Source of the DNA: Clostridiaceae bacterium Marseille-Q3526
GTDB taxonomy: Bacteria; Bacillota; Clostridia; Lachnospirales; Lachnospiraceae
Assembly: GCA_018223375.1 (NCBI GenBank)
Contig: JAGTTS010000001.1
Span: 248,001 to 312,000 of the forward strand
DNA: 64,000 nucleotides
Direction of reading: 5' to 3'
Both the position numbers and the translations under genes were made by a program. Below the pieces are notes generated by a model. The model searched no databases, was not told the DNA's origin, and saw nothing but the letters and a program-made list of their open reading frames with translations. Shown here piece by piece: positions 6,664 to 13,974 of this stretch (position 1 is the stretch's first letter; each line of letters opens with the position of its first letter).

Positions 6664-7392
6664 CTACACCTCCTTTGCGTACTTTACATATTTATATGTA
6701 TTGTCTGCAACCTGCTTTTCGATTTCTCTGTACTCCTTCTCTGTGACGGAGCGGAATTTGATATACTGTCCCGCTGAGAGGAGAATCGGCTCCTCCCGTT
6801 CTGCGTCGTAGAGCTTTAACGGCGTGCGGCCGATTAACTGCCAGCCTCCCGGGGAAGCCACCGGGTAAATGCCTGTCTGCTCTCCCGCGATTCCCACAGA
6901 TCCGCCCTCGATCTTCACTCTCGGGCTGGTCAGACGGGGAGTGGCGATTTCCTTGCTCATGCCGCCCAGGTACGGGAAGCCTGCGATAAAGCCCAGCATA
7001 TAGATCAGGTACTCCTCTGAAGTGTGGATTTTGATCACCTCTTCCACCGTCTTATTGTTGTGCTTTGCCACATTTTCAATGTCAGGTCCCATCTCTCCGC
7101 CATAGAGAACCGGGATCTCAATCACCTCTGGCGGCGGAATTACAATGCTTCCAAGAGAGCCTAACAGTCCCTCGAACTCCTTTGTCAGATCCTGAAACCG
7201 GATCACCTCCGGCTTGTAATTGACTAACAGAGAGCGGTAGGTAGGAACCGTCTCCACGATTCCGGGAATCCCGCTTTTCTCCACTGCAATCTTAAACGCC
7301 CGAATCTGTCTGTTGATTTCCGGGCTGATTTCATTTCCAAACTCTACGCTCACTGAGCTGTCGCCTGCGGCCAGGTATCTCACCTTTCCCAT
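6664..7392 (-). CDS. pxpB: 5-oxoprolinase subunit B (allophanate hydrolase subunit 1 family)
   Basis: 242 residues, normal for KipI/PxpB, starting MGKVRYLAAGDSSVSVEFG. The hallmark LGFIAGFPYLGGM and the segment GSVGIAGEQTGIYPVASPGGWQLIGRTP are present. It forms a complex with PxpC, thought to carry out the ATP-dependent step of 5-oxoproline opening. In Bacillus the homologue KipI also inhibits a sporulation kinase, but nothing here points to that role. It is preceded by a 162-base spacer that contains a GC-rich hairpin at 7507-7534, so its level may differ from that of the transporter upstream. Confidence 0.93.
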   Translation of the reverse strand: MGKVRYLAAGDSSVSVEFGNEISPEINRQIRAFKIAVEKSGIPGIVETVPTYRSLLVNYKPEVIRFQDLTKEFEGLLGSLGSIVIPPPEVIEIPVLYGGEMGPDIENVAKHNNKTVEEVIKIHTSEEYLIYMLGFIAGFPYLGGMSKEIATPRLTSPRVKIEGGSVGIAGEQTGIYPVASPGGWQLIGRTPLKLYDAEREEPILLSAGQYIKFRSVTEKEYREIEKQVADNTYKYVKYAKEV

Positions 7393-7506
7393 GCTGTTTC
7401 CTCCTTATCTGAATTTCCAGTCTGCTGCCTGTTTTTCTGAGTTTTCTAATTTTTTGCAAATTTGATCTTTTTAATTTATTCTGCGTATCATGTCTTTTTT
7501 CAGCAC

Positions 7507-7534
7507 GCGCCGGGAAGCTCTAAGCCCCCGGCGC
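7507..7534 (-). promoter_or_regulatory. Intercistronic hairpin between the transporter and pxpB
   Basis: Perfect 8-bp stem, GCGCCGGG (7507-7514) with CCCGGCGC (7527-7534), 21 bases after the transporter stop. On the minus strand it is followed by A-rich rather than T-rich sequence. RNA stability or partial attenuation is more likely than full termination. Confidence 0.5.
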
Positions 7535-7554
7535 CGCGTTTTGTCTATTTCCTC

Positions 7555-8775
7555 TTATCCGAAAATAGTAAGGATATTTGGAAGAGATCTGACAGCTCCG
7601 ATTCCTGTCAGAACTACCGCTACAATACCAAGTACCAGAAGGATAGTCGGATGCTTGTAGTTTTCTCCCACGATTTTCTTATTTCTGCTGGCTGCCAGAA
7701 CAGTGAGCAGCGTCAGCGGAAGAATCAGTCCGTTGACAGCTCCTGCCAGAACCAGAAGAGTAGCCGGCTGTCCGAGCAAAGTCATAACGACTGTAGAAAC
7801 GGCGATAAAGCCGATTACGAACCATTTCTCATTCTCCATGATAAACGGATGCAGCGTCTTTAAGAAGGATACGGACGTATAGGCTGCTCCGATGATGGAT
7901 GTGGTGGCCGCGAAGAAGATAACAAGGCCGAAAATCTTGTATCCAATCACGCCTGCGCCTGCGCGGAAGGCCTCTGCCGGCGGGCTGGCTACCCATCCCT
8001 CAGATCCTACGATCTCAGGCATGGCTGTGACTACGCCGAGAACTGCCAGGAACAGCAGAATTCTCATGGTTCCGGATACGCCTACGCCCATGAGCACGGA
8101 CTGGCGCACCTTCGGGAGATCCTTCTCTCCCTTGTAGCCTGCGTCCAGAAGTCTGTGGGCTCCTGAGAAGGCAATGTAGCCGCCGCAGCTTCCTCCGAGC
8201 AGCGTGATTAACGGAAGCACCAGATCCGGCGCCTGGTCAAAGCTTGCGATTCCCGCTACCGCTTCGCCTACCGGAGGTTTTGACTTAAATACAACGTAAA
8301 GCACAACGAGAATCATCATGGTTCCCAGGTACTTTGTCAGCTTATCCATTCCCTCTTTAGCGTCCTTGGAAAGGAAAATCAGGATTCCGATGGCTCCGGA
8401 AATGATGCAGCCTGCCTTAACGGGAAGACCGAACATAACGTTCAGTCCCGTAGCGCCGCCGCCTACGTTTCCGATATTGAACACAAGGCCGCCTAAGGCT
8501 ACCAGGCAGGCGATAAAATATCCCAGTCCCGGAACTACCTTGTTGGCGATATCCTGTCCTCTCATGCCGGATACTCCGATGACGGACCAGATGTTTAACT
8601 GGGTAGTCACGTCCAGCAGAATGGTCGCCACAATGACCAAGGCGAACGCAGATTTAAACTGTCCCGTAAAGGTTGCCGTCTGTGTCAGGAAGCCTGGTCC
8701 GATGGCTGAAGTGGCCATCAGGAAAGCGGCTCCTATGAGGGCGGTCATATTGCCCTTATCTTTCTTCTCTCCCAT
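7555..8775 (-). CDS. NRAMP-family transporter of the pxp operon (YcsG-like)
   Basis: 406 residues with about 11 hydrophobic segments, in the NRAMP family, starting MGEKKDKGNMTALIGAAFL. Classical metal transporters of the family have DPGN in segment 1 and an MPH motif in segment 6. Here segment 1 reads IGPGFLTQTATF and no MPH is visible, so manganese or iron transport is doubtful. The homologous position in Bacillus subtilis (ycsG, between pxpA and kipI) is taken by the same kind of protein. Import of 5-oxoproline or a related compound is a reasonable inference. It lies 48 bases after pxpA with a ggaggaaac ribosome binding site. Confidence 0.85.
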   Translation of the reverse strand: MGEKKDKGNMTALIGAAFLMATSAIGPGFLTQTATFTGQFKSAFALVIVATILLDVTTQLNIWSVIGVSGMRGQDIANKVVPGLGYFIACLVALGGLVFNIGNVGGGATGLNVMFGLPVKAGCIISGAIGILIFLSKDAKEGMDKLTKYLGTMMILVVLYVVFKSKPPVGEAVAGIASFDQAPDLVLPLITLLGGSCGGYIAFSGAHRLLDAGYKGEKDLPKVRQSVLMGVGVSGTMRILLFLAVLGVVTAMPEIVGSEGWVASPPAEAFRAGAGVIGYKIFGLVIFFAATTSIIGAAYTSVSFLKTLHPFIMENEKWFVIGFIAVSTVVMTLLGQPATLLVLAGAVNGLILPLTLLTVLAASRNKKIVGENYKHPTILLVLGIVAVVLTGIGAVRSLPNILTIFG

Positions 8776-8823
8776 ATGTAGTTTCCTCCAATTTTCTCTT
8801 TTTCCCTATCCCCTTCTGTTTTC

Positions 8824-9585
8824 CTATCTCATCAGGCTGGAAATCGTCACTCCCTCTTTCTCCAGCGTCTCTCTGATGTTCTTCACAAACTCCAGAGCCT
8901 TTGGATTGTCGCCGTGTACGCAGATGGAATCAGCCTTGATATCAATGTCTTTGCCGTTGATGCTCTCTACCTTGCCCTCTTTTACCATGCGGACTACTCT
9001 CTTAATGGCCAGCTCCTTGTCCTTGATGACTGCGCCCGGAAGCTTTCTGGAAACCAGAGTTCCGTCGTCGTTGTAGGCGCGGTCTGCGAATACCTCGCTG
9101 GCCGCCTTCAGGCCAATCTCCTCAGCCGCTGTGATCATCTTGGATCCGGCCAGTCCCATGAAAATAATGTCCTTATCTACCTCATAAACGGCCTCGCACA
9201 TAGCCTTCGCCAGCTTCTCGTCTACAGCTGCCATGTTGTAGAGGGCGCCGTGGGGCTTCACATGCTGAATTTTTACGCCGTGGGCCTTCGCAAACGCCTG
9301 AAGCGCACCCAGCTGATATTTTACGTAGGCCTTGGCCTCCTCAGGAGTAACGGCCATGTTTCTGCGGCCGAATCCCATCAGATCCGGAAATCCCGGATGG
9401 GCTCCTACAGCTGTCCCAAACTCCTTTGCCAGGGCTACCGTTTTCTCCATTACCATAGGATCTCCTGCATGCCAGCCGCAGGCTACGTTAGCGGAGGAAA
9501 CGTATTTTAAAATCTCCTCGTCCATTCCGATGGTGTAGTTGCCGAAGCTCTCTCCCAGATCACTGTTTAAATCCACAAAGTACAT
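8824..9585 (-). CDS. pxpA: 5-oxoprolinase subunit A (LamB/YcsF family)
   Basis: 253 residues, typical of PxpA, starting MYFVDLNSDLGESFGNYTIG. Conserved segments include SANVACGWHAGDP near residue 32, GAHPGFPDLMGFGRR, VKPHGALYN near residue 110 and a C-terminal SICVHGDNP. It is a metal-dependent TIM-barrel-like subunit that completes the hydrolysis of 5-oxoproline to glutamate. It is first in the operon pxpA-transporter-pxpB-pxpC, with an aggaggt ribosome binding site and a promoter candidate at 9653-9681. The operon probably lets the cell use free pyroglutamate as a glutamate and nitrogen source. Confidence 0.95.
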   Translation of the reverse strand: MYFVDLNSDLGESFGNYTIGMDEEILKYVSSANVACGWHAGDPMVMEKTVALAKEFGTAVGAHPGFPDLMGFGRRNMAVTPEEAKAYVKYQLGALQAFAKAHGVKIQHVKPHGALYNMAAVDEKLAKAMCEAVYEVDKDIIFMGLAGSKMITAAEEIGLKAASEVFADRAYNDDGTLVSRKLPGAVIKDKELAIKRVVRMVKEGKVESINGKDIDIKADSICVHGDNPKALEFVKNIRETLEKEGVTISSLMR

Positions 9586-9628
9586 AGCATTACCTCCTGT
9601 TGATTTATTTTTCTTGTTTCATACTTAT

Positions 9629-9642
9629 GACACCTTCGTGTC
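9629..9642 (-). promoter_or_regulatory. Small palindrome in the pxpA leader
   Basis: gacaccttcgtgtc, a 5-bp perfect inverted repeat with a 4-base loop, lies about 10 bases downstream of the -10 candidate. An operator or a 5' RNA hairpin is possible. It is short, so chance is not excluded. Confidence 0.35.
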
Positions 9643-9652
9643 TCTAGTTAAA

Positions 9653-9681
9653 ATTTTAGTTGATTTTATACTACTTTTCAA
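9653..9681 (-). promoter_or_regulatory. Probable sigma-A promoter of the pxp operon
   Basis: TTGAAA (9681-9676), 17 bases and TAAAAT (9658-9653) on the minus strand. No sigma-54 -24/-12 element with correct spacing was found in 9586-9795, even though an NtrC-type regulator is encoded next door. Confidence 0.6.
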
Positions 9682-9727
9682 TTGTTTTTTCTTTTCTTTT
9701 TATTTATTTTTTAGATTTTTAAAAAAA

Positions 9728-9768
9728 TCGTGCAGAATCGCACGTTCCAAGTGTGCGTTTCTGCACGA
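9728..9768 (-). terminator. Terminator of the two-component operon
   Basis: Arms 9728-9743 and 9753-9768 pair at 15 of 16 positions with a 9-base loop. On the minus strand the stem is followed by seven T (9727-9721). It separates the response regulator gene from pxpA. The stem sequence contains repeated GTGC/GCAC motifs, also seen at 9779-9790, so the same DNA could double as a regulator-binding site. Confidence 0.88.
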
Positions 9769-9795
9769 TGTGAATTTTTGCACGTTCTGCCCGCT

Positions 9796-11163
9796 CTAAG
9801 CCTGCTCCGGCTCCCCGTCCTTCTCCATTTTCCTCTTCATGGAGAACCTGGTAATGCCTAAAAGCGCCGCCGCCTTGGTCTGATTTCCTCCGCACAGCCC
9901 CATGGCCTTCTCAATGTAAATCCGCTCTAAGGACTGGACCTCCTTCTCCAGGTCTACCGGTCCCTTTTCCAGATCCTTTAACTGGAAATACTCCCCGGTC
10001 CGCGCCCCCTCTCCGTCCGGCGTCCGGTTCAGTTCCACGTGCTTTTCCAGCTCTCTGCCGGGGCTCAGAAGAAAGCAGCGCTCAAAAATATTTTTAAGCT
10101 CCCTGACATTGCCCTTCCAGTCGTAGAGAAGCATCTCCCGCAGAAACCCCGGCTCCACCCGGTCGATGCTTCTGGCAAACAGCTTATTGTAATAATCCAG
10201 ATAATAATCGCAGAGCACGGGAATGTCTTCTCTCCTGTCTCTGAGAGGGGGAATCACCAGCTGCATGACGTTGAGCCGGTAAAACAGATCCTGGCGGAAC
10301 AGCCCCTGCTCCACCGCCTTTTCCAGGTTCCGGTTGGTGGCCGCGATAATACGCACGTCCACCTCGATGTCCTCCAGCCCGCCAACCCGCTTGATTTTCC
10401 TGTCGTCCAGGAAGGTGAGGAGCTTGGCCTGCATGGCTAAAGGCATTTCTCCCACCTCGTCAAAGAAGACGGTTCCTCCGTCCGCCATCTCAATCAGACC
10501 CTTTTTCGTCCTCATGGCTCCGGCAAAAGCGCCCCTCTCGTAGCCGAACAGCTCGTTTTCCAGGAGATTTTCCGGGATGGCTCCGCAGTTGATCCGCACC
10601 ATCAGGCCGGGGCGGCCGCTGATATCGTGGATCAGGCGGGCCGCCACCTCCTTGCCTGTGCCTGTCTCGCCCCGGATCAGCACGTTGACAGAGCTGTTTT
10701 CACCGAGGATTTCAATGTGGCGTCTAATCTGCTGCACTGCCTGGCTGACCCCCAGAAATTCCTGGCTCTCTCCTTTTAGATATTCCAGAGACTCCTGATT
10801 CCTGGTCTTCTCCACACTGCGCTTGACAGCCATCTCGATATCGTCGATATCGAAGGGCTTTAAAATATAGTCGTAGGCCCCCCGCTTCACCGCCTCCACC
10901 GCCTGAGAGACGGAACCGTAGGCCGTCATGAGAATCACCTGAATCTGGGGATCCGCGGCCTTGAAGGTGGCGATCTCGTCCATTCCCACGCTGTGCTCCA
11001 GCAGGTTGTCCAGAAGCACCACATCCGGGTGGAATTTCCTGGCCTTTAAAAGCCCCTCCTCCACATTTTCCGCAGACTGGGTTTCATGTCCCCTGTCCCT
11101 CAGCCCCTCCTCCAGGGTGTAGCGGATCAGGAATTCATCGTCTACTATCAATATCCGGCTCAT
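9796..11163 (-). CDS. NtrC-family response regulator (REC-AAA-Fis)
   Basis: 455 residues. The receiver domain (1-120) has the acidic pair at D8-D9, phospho-acceptor D52, MTAYG and the conserved lysine in LKPF. The AAA domain (about 140-375) has Walker A GETGTGKE and Walker B GGTVFFDEVG. The Fis-type helix-turn-helix closes the protein (about 415-450). The sigma-54 contact loop reads GAFAGA instead of the usual GAFTGA. It overlaps the sensor kinase gene by 29 bases and is surely its partner. The neighbouring pxp operon and the symporter are plausible targets, but no sigma-54 promoter was found beside them. Confidence 0.95.
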   Translation of the reverse strand: MSRILIVDDEFLIRYTLEEGLRDRGHETQSAENVEEGLLKARKFHPDVVLLDNLLEHSVGMDEIATFKAADPQIQVILMTAYGSVSQAVEAVKRGAYDYILKPFDIDDIEMAVKRSVEKTRNQESLEYLKGESQEFLGVSQAVQQIRRHIEILGENSSVNVLIRGETGTGKEVAARLIHDISGRPGLMVRINCGAIPENLLENELFGYERGAFAGAMRTKKGLIEMADGGTVFFDEVGEMPLAMQAKLLTFLDDRKIKRVGGLEDIEVDVRIIAATNRNLEKAVEQGLFRQDLFYRLNVMQLVIPPLRDRREDIPVLCDYYLDYYNKLFARSIDRVEPGFLREMLLYDWKGNVRELKNIFERCFLLSPGRELEKHVELNRTPDGEGARTGEYFQLKDLEKGPVDLEKEVQSLERIYIEKAMGLCGGNQTKAAALLGITRFSMKRKMEKDGEPEQA

Positions 11164-12487
11164 CTGTCTCCTCCTCTCCTGCCGGGAACCAGAGACTGAC
11201 TCTCGTTCCCTCTCCCGGCTGGCTTTCCATCTGGAAGAAGCCGCCGTTCTGATCCGTCAGCTTTTTCACAATGGCCAGCCCCAGGCCGATTCCGTTAATG
11301 CTTTTCGTGTAAAATGGCTCCGCCGCCCGCTCCAGCTTCTCCCTGGTCATCCCGCATCCGTTGTCGCTGAGAGTCATCACGCCTCCCCGTTCCCGCTCCG
11401 CCCGGGCTTCCAGGCGTATGCTTCCTCCGGCCTTCTTCCCTAAAGCCTTCACGCTGTTTCCAATCAGGTTGTGAAGGATCTGGCGCAGCTCGTCCCCGTT
11501 GGCCCAGACAGACGGCTGTCCCGATACCTCAGCAGAAAATGAGATTCCCTGCTGCTTCAGCCCCTTTTGGTAAAACAGCTCCAGCTCCCGGACAAGGGGT
11601 TCCAGAAAAACCTTCTCCTTCCTGCTGTCCTTCTTCACGGACAGGGTGAACAGGTTCGTGATAAGGGACGTAACCCGGTCAATCTCCTTGATCATGCTGT
11701 CGCACAGCATCTGATCCCCCGGCCGCTCCACCCGGCCCTTGAGAACCTGAATGCCGGAACGGATTCCTGCAATGGGATTTTTGATCTCGTGGGCCAGGGT
11801 GGCGGACATCCGGCTGGTATACTCCATCTTGGTGTAATTGTCCATATTTTTCAGGAGCAGCTCAAAGGTAGTAGCCAGCTGTCCGATCTCGTCCCTGCGC
11901 CGCACGGCGTCAAACCGGTAGGTCCGGTAGCTGCCCCTGTTTTCATTGATCTCATGGCAGGTCCGGCTCATGGTCCGGATGGGGAAGGCGATGTTGTAGG
12001 AGATAAAAATGCTGGCCTGAATGATAATGATAAGCGCCGCAATCGCCCCGATCACCACATAGGACTGGCTCTCTAAAATCTGCTCAAACAGCACCTTCTC
12101 GTCCACAATAAATTCCAGCTTCCAGCCCAGGACGTTTCCAGAGTCGGAAAGCACCACCTCTTCCTCCTCAGGAGGTTCGCTGGGGCAGGCGATGATCTGC
12201 CCGTCCCTGTCTGTAATTCTCAGATATTCCGGCTGATTTTCCCTGTATTTCTCGCGGATTTCCTCCTCCGGAACATGTTCTGCCAGAAAGTCCAGATCCT
12301 GATTCATCACAGAAAACACCTGCCTGGCTGTGGATTCCAGCCCTCTTTTTTCAATGGTATAGCCGTTGTAAAAGGAAATCACCCCAAATCCGCCCAGCAC
12401 GATAATACCGACTGCCAGAAACGGAAGCAGAATCTCATTTTCCAGCTGAAAAAACCAGTTTCCCAGCCGGTTTCTCCACTGTCTCAA
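11135..12487 (-). CDS. Membrane sensor histidine kinase
   Basis: 450 residues with a transmembrane segment at about 19-42, an extracytoplasmic sensing region at about 43-140 and a second transmembrane segment at about 142-166. A HAMP domain, HisKA with the phospho-histidine in AHEIKNPIAG near residue 235, and a HATPase domain with N-box LHNLIGNSVKAL, G1 DNGCGM and G2 GIGLGLAIVKK follow. It phosphorylates the regulator encoded downstream. Its ATG overlaps the last codon of the symporter remnant (ATGA at 12484-12487). Symporter, kinase and regulator therefore form one unit, which suggests sensing linked to solute uptake. The ligand is unknown. Confidence 0.94.
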   Translation of the reverse strand: MRQWRNRLGNWFFQLENEILLPFLAVGIIVLGGFGVISFYNGYTIEKRGLESTARQVFSVMNQDLDFLAEHVPEEEIREKYRENQPEYLRITDRDGQIIACPSEPPEEEEVVLSDSGNVLGWKLEFIVDEKVLFEQILESQSYVVIGAIAALIIIIQASIFISYNIAFPIRTMSRTCHEINENRGSYRTYRFDAVRRRDEIGQLATTFELLLKNMDNYTKMEYTSRMSATLAHEIKNPIAGIRSGIQVLKGRVERPGDQMLCDSMIKEIDRVTSLITNLFTLSVKKDSRKEKVFLEPLVRELELFYQKGLKQQGISFSAEVSGQPSVWANGDELRQILHNLIGNSVKALGKKAGGSIRLEARAERERGGVMTLSDNGCGMTREKLERAAEPFYTKSINGIGLGLAIVKKLTDQNGGFFQMESQPGEGTRVSLWFPAGEEETDEPDIDSRR

Positions 12488-12723
12488 CGCCGCTCCCTCC
12501 TCTCTTCCGGGCCTTCCAGCCTCTGTTCTTCCCGGCCGTTTCCTCCTTTTCCAGTTCTTTTTCTGTAAAGCCGCTCCAGCCAGGGAACCGCGAAAAAGAC
12601 TGCCGCAGAGCAGGCCGTGGCGGGAAACGCCCAGTATACCGGCAGATGGAGCCGGTAAAACAGGCCGCTGCAGACTGCGCCTGTCAGGAAGGCCGCCACA
12701 GCTCCCTTCCTGCTGCTGTTTTT
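12484..12723 (-). pseudogene. Detached C-terminal part of the sodium:solute symporter
   Basis: After the TAA at 12726-12724 the same frame continues with KNSSRKGAVAAFLTGAV, two hydrophobic segments and a very basic, glutamate-rich tail ending PEERRERR. This matches the last segments expected of a sodium:solute symporter. Together with the 416 residues upstream it gives about 496, a usual family length. A GTG at 12699-12697 could in principle start a 71-residue protein, but no convincing ribosome binding site precedes it. It is most simply the separated end of the symporter, unless the stop is read through. Confidence 0.75.
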
Positions 12724-13974
12724 TTAATAAAGTCCACCGTAAATCAGCGGGGCAAACATGGCGGAAAACAGTCCCCAGATATCGCTTCCGAAGGATAAAA
12801 TATCCTCCGGCGGATTTAAGGACAGAAACAGCGCCGCTGTTCCTCCAATAAAAATATAGACTCTCGTGAGACTTAAAAGCCGCTCTTCGGAAAGCTTTTT
12901 TTTCTTTATCCTGGCCGTCACATCGTAGGCCAGAGAAGAGCCGATGAGAAGAAGCTGCGAATTGGCGGTGGAAACGCAGGCTCCGATGACGCTCAGCAGG
13001 AAAAAGCCGCTGAACTGGGAAAACATCCTGTTATTCACCGCGTAGATGAACACGTCGTCCGCGCCGCAGATCTCGATTAAATCAGGATACAGGATCCGAA
13101 GTCCCAGTCCTATCTCCGTCAGGGCAAAATAAATGCCTGCCAAAAATACCAGCGCCCAGAGAATCGTCCTTCTGGCGCTGTCCCTGTCCTTAGCCGCCAC
13201 AATCCGGATCAGGTACTGGGGATTGGCCGCCAGCCCCATACCCCAGCCGAAAAAAGTGGTGGCGTACATCAGAGACGAGTAGCCGTCGAACTCGCCCGCT
13301 CCCTTCACAGGAAAGCCCTGCGCGGTGATCCGCTCCTTTACCAGAGCGTCTGTGAGAAATCCGGCGTTGTCAATCCGGCTCAGCACAGCAAAATAGACGA
13401 CGCCCACGCTGATCGTCAGCATAATCAGGTTGCAGGCGTCAGATTTCGTCACAGAGTTAAAGCCGCCGAAGGTGGAATAGAGAATGAAGAGATAGACCAG
13501 AAACACCGCCACCTTGTAGTCGATATTTAAAAGACTGGACGCGGCGATTCCAAACCCCTTAATTTGAATCACAAGATAGAGAATGTAGCCGCCTGCCATC
13601 AGGAGGGCGGACATGGTCTGAAGAAGGCCTGAGTGAAACCGCTTCTCAAAAAGCTCCGGAATCGTTAAAATATCGTACTCCCGAATCCGGCTTACCACTG
13701 CGTACAAAAGCAGCGCCCCCATAAACCAGGGGATAACGGAGACCGCCAGCACTCTGGTGCCGTTCTGGTACACATTTCCCGTATAGCCCAGAATGGTGGC
13801 GGCGGAAACCCAGGTTCCCACAAAGGTAAAAAAGAGCGCCCTGGTTCCTGTCTTCTTCTCCCCCACGAAAAACTTGGCAATGGAATCACTGTCCCTGAGA
13901 GATGATTTTCCAATGAAGAGAAGCAGAAAGGAATAGAGCGTAAAATAAATCAGATAGACCAGGGTTCTGCTCAT
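12724..13974 (-). CDS. Sodium:solute symporter (SSS family), cut short by an in-frame TAA
   Basis: 416 residues with about 11 hydrophobic segments and SSS features such as FVGTWVSAATILGYTGNVY near residue 48 and FGGFNSVTKSDA near residue 170. The family transports amino acids, sugars or organic acids with sodium. The frame stops after FAPLIYGGLY at a TAA (12726-12724), although the conserved continuation follows in the same frame. The last one or two transmembrane segments would be lost unless the stop is read through. Its ATG overlaps the truA stop by 4 bases. It begins the symporter-kinase-regulator unit. Confidence 0.85.
   Translation of the reverse strand: MSRTLVYLIYFTLYSFLLLFIGKSSLRDSDSIAKFFVGEKKTGTRALFFTFVGTWVSAATILGYTGNVYQNGTRVLAVSVIPWFMGALLLYAVVSRIREYDILTIPELFEKRFHSGLLQTMSALLMAGGYILYLVIQIKGFGIAASSLLNIDYKVAVFLVYLFILYSTFGGFNSVTKSDACNLIMLTISVGVVYFAVLSRIDNAGFLTDALVKERITAQGFPVKGAGEFDGYSSLMYATTFFGWGMGLAANPQYLIRIVAAKDRDSARRTILWALVFLAGIYFALTEIGLGLRILYPDLIEICGADDVFIYAVNNRMFSQFSGFFLLSVIGACVSTANSQLLLIGSSLAYDVTARIKKKKLSEERLLSLTRVYIFIGGTAALFLSLNPPEDILSFGSDIWGLFSAMFAPLIYGGLY

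Noticed and set aside
8318..9076. 252-codon plus-strand frame
   Set aside because: Antisense to the NRAMP-like transporter and pxpA, both of which have clear family motifs.
9586..9795. Sigma-54 promoter for pxpA
   Set aside because: Candidate GG and GC pairs were present, for example near 9745 and 9785, but the spacing was 9 or 13 rather than 10 bases.
12484..12699. Independent 71-residue membrane protein
   Set aside because: It is in frame with the symporter across a single TAA and matches the missing C-terminus, so a separate gene is less likely.
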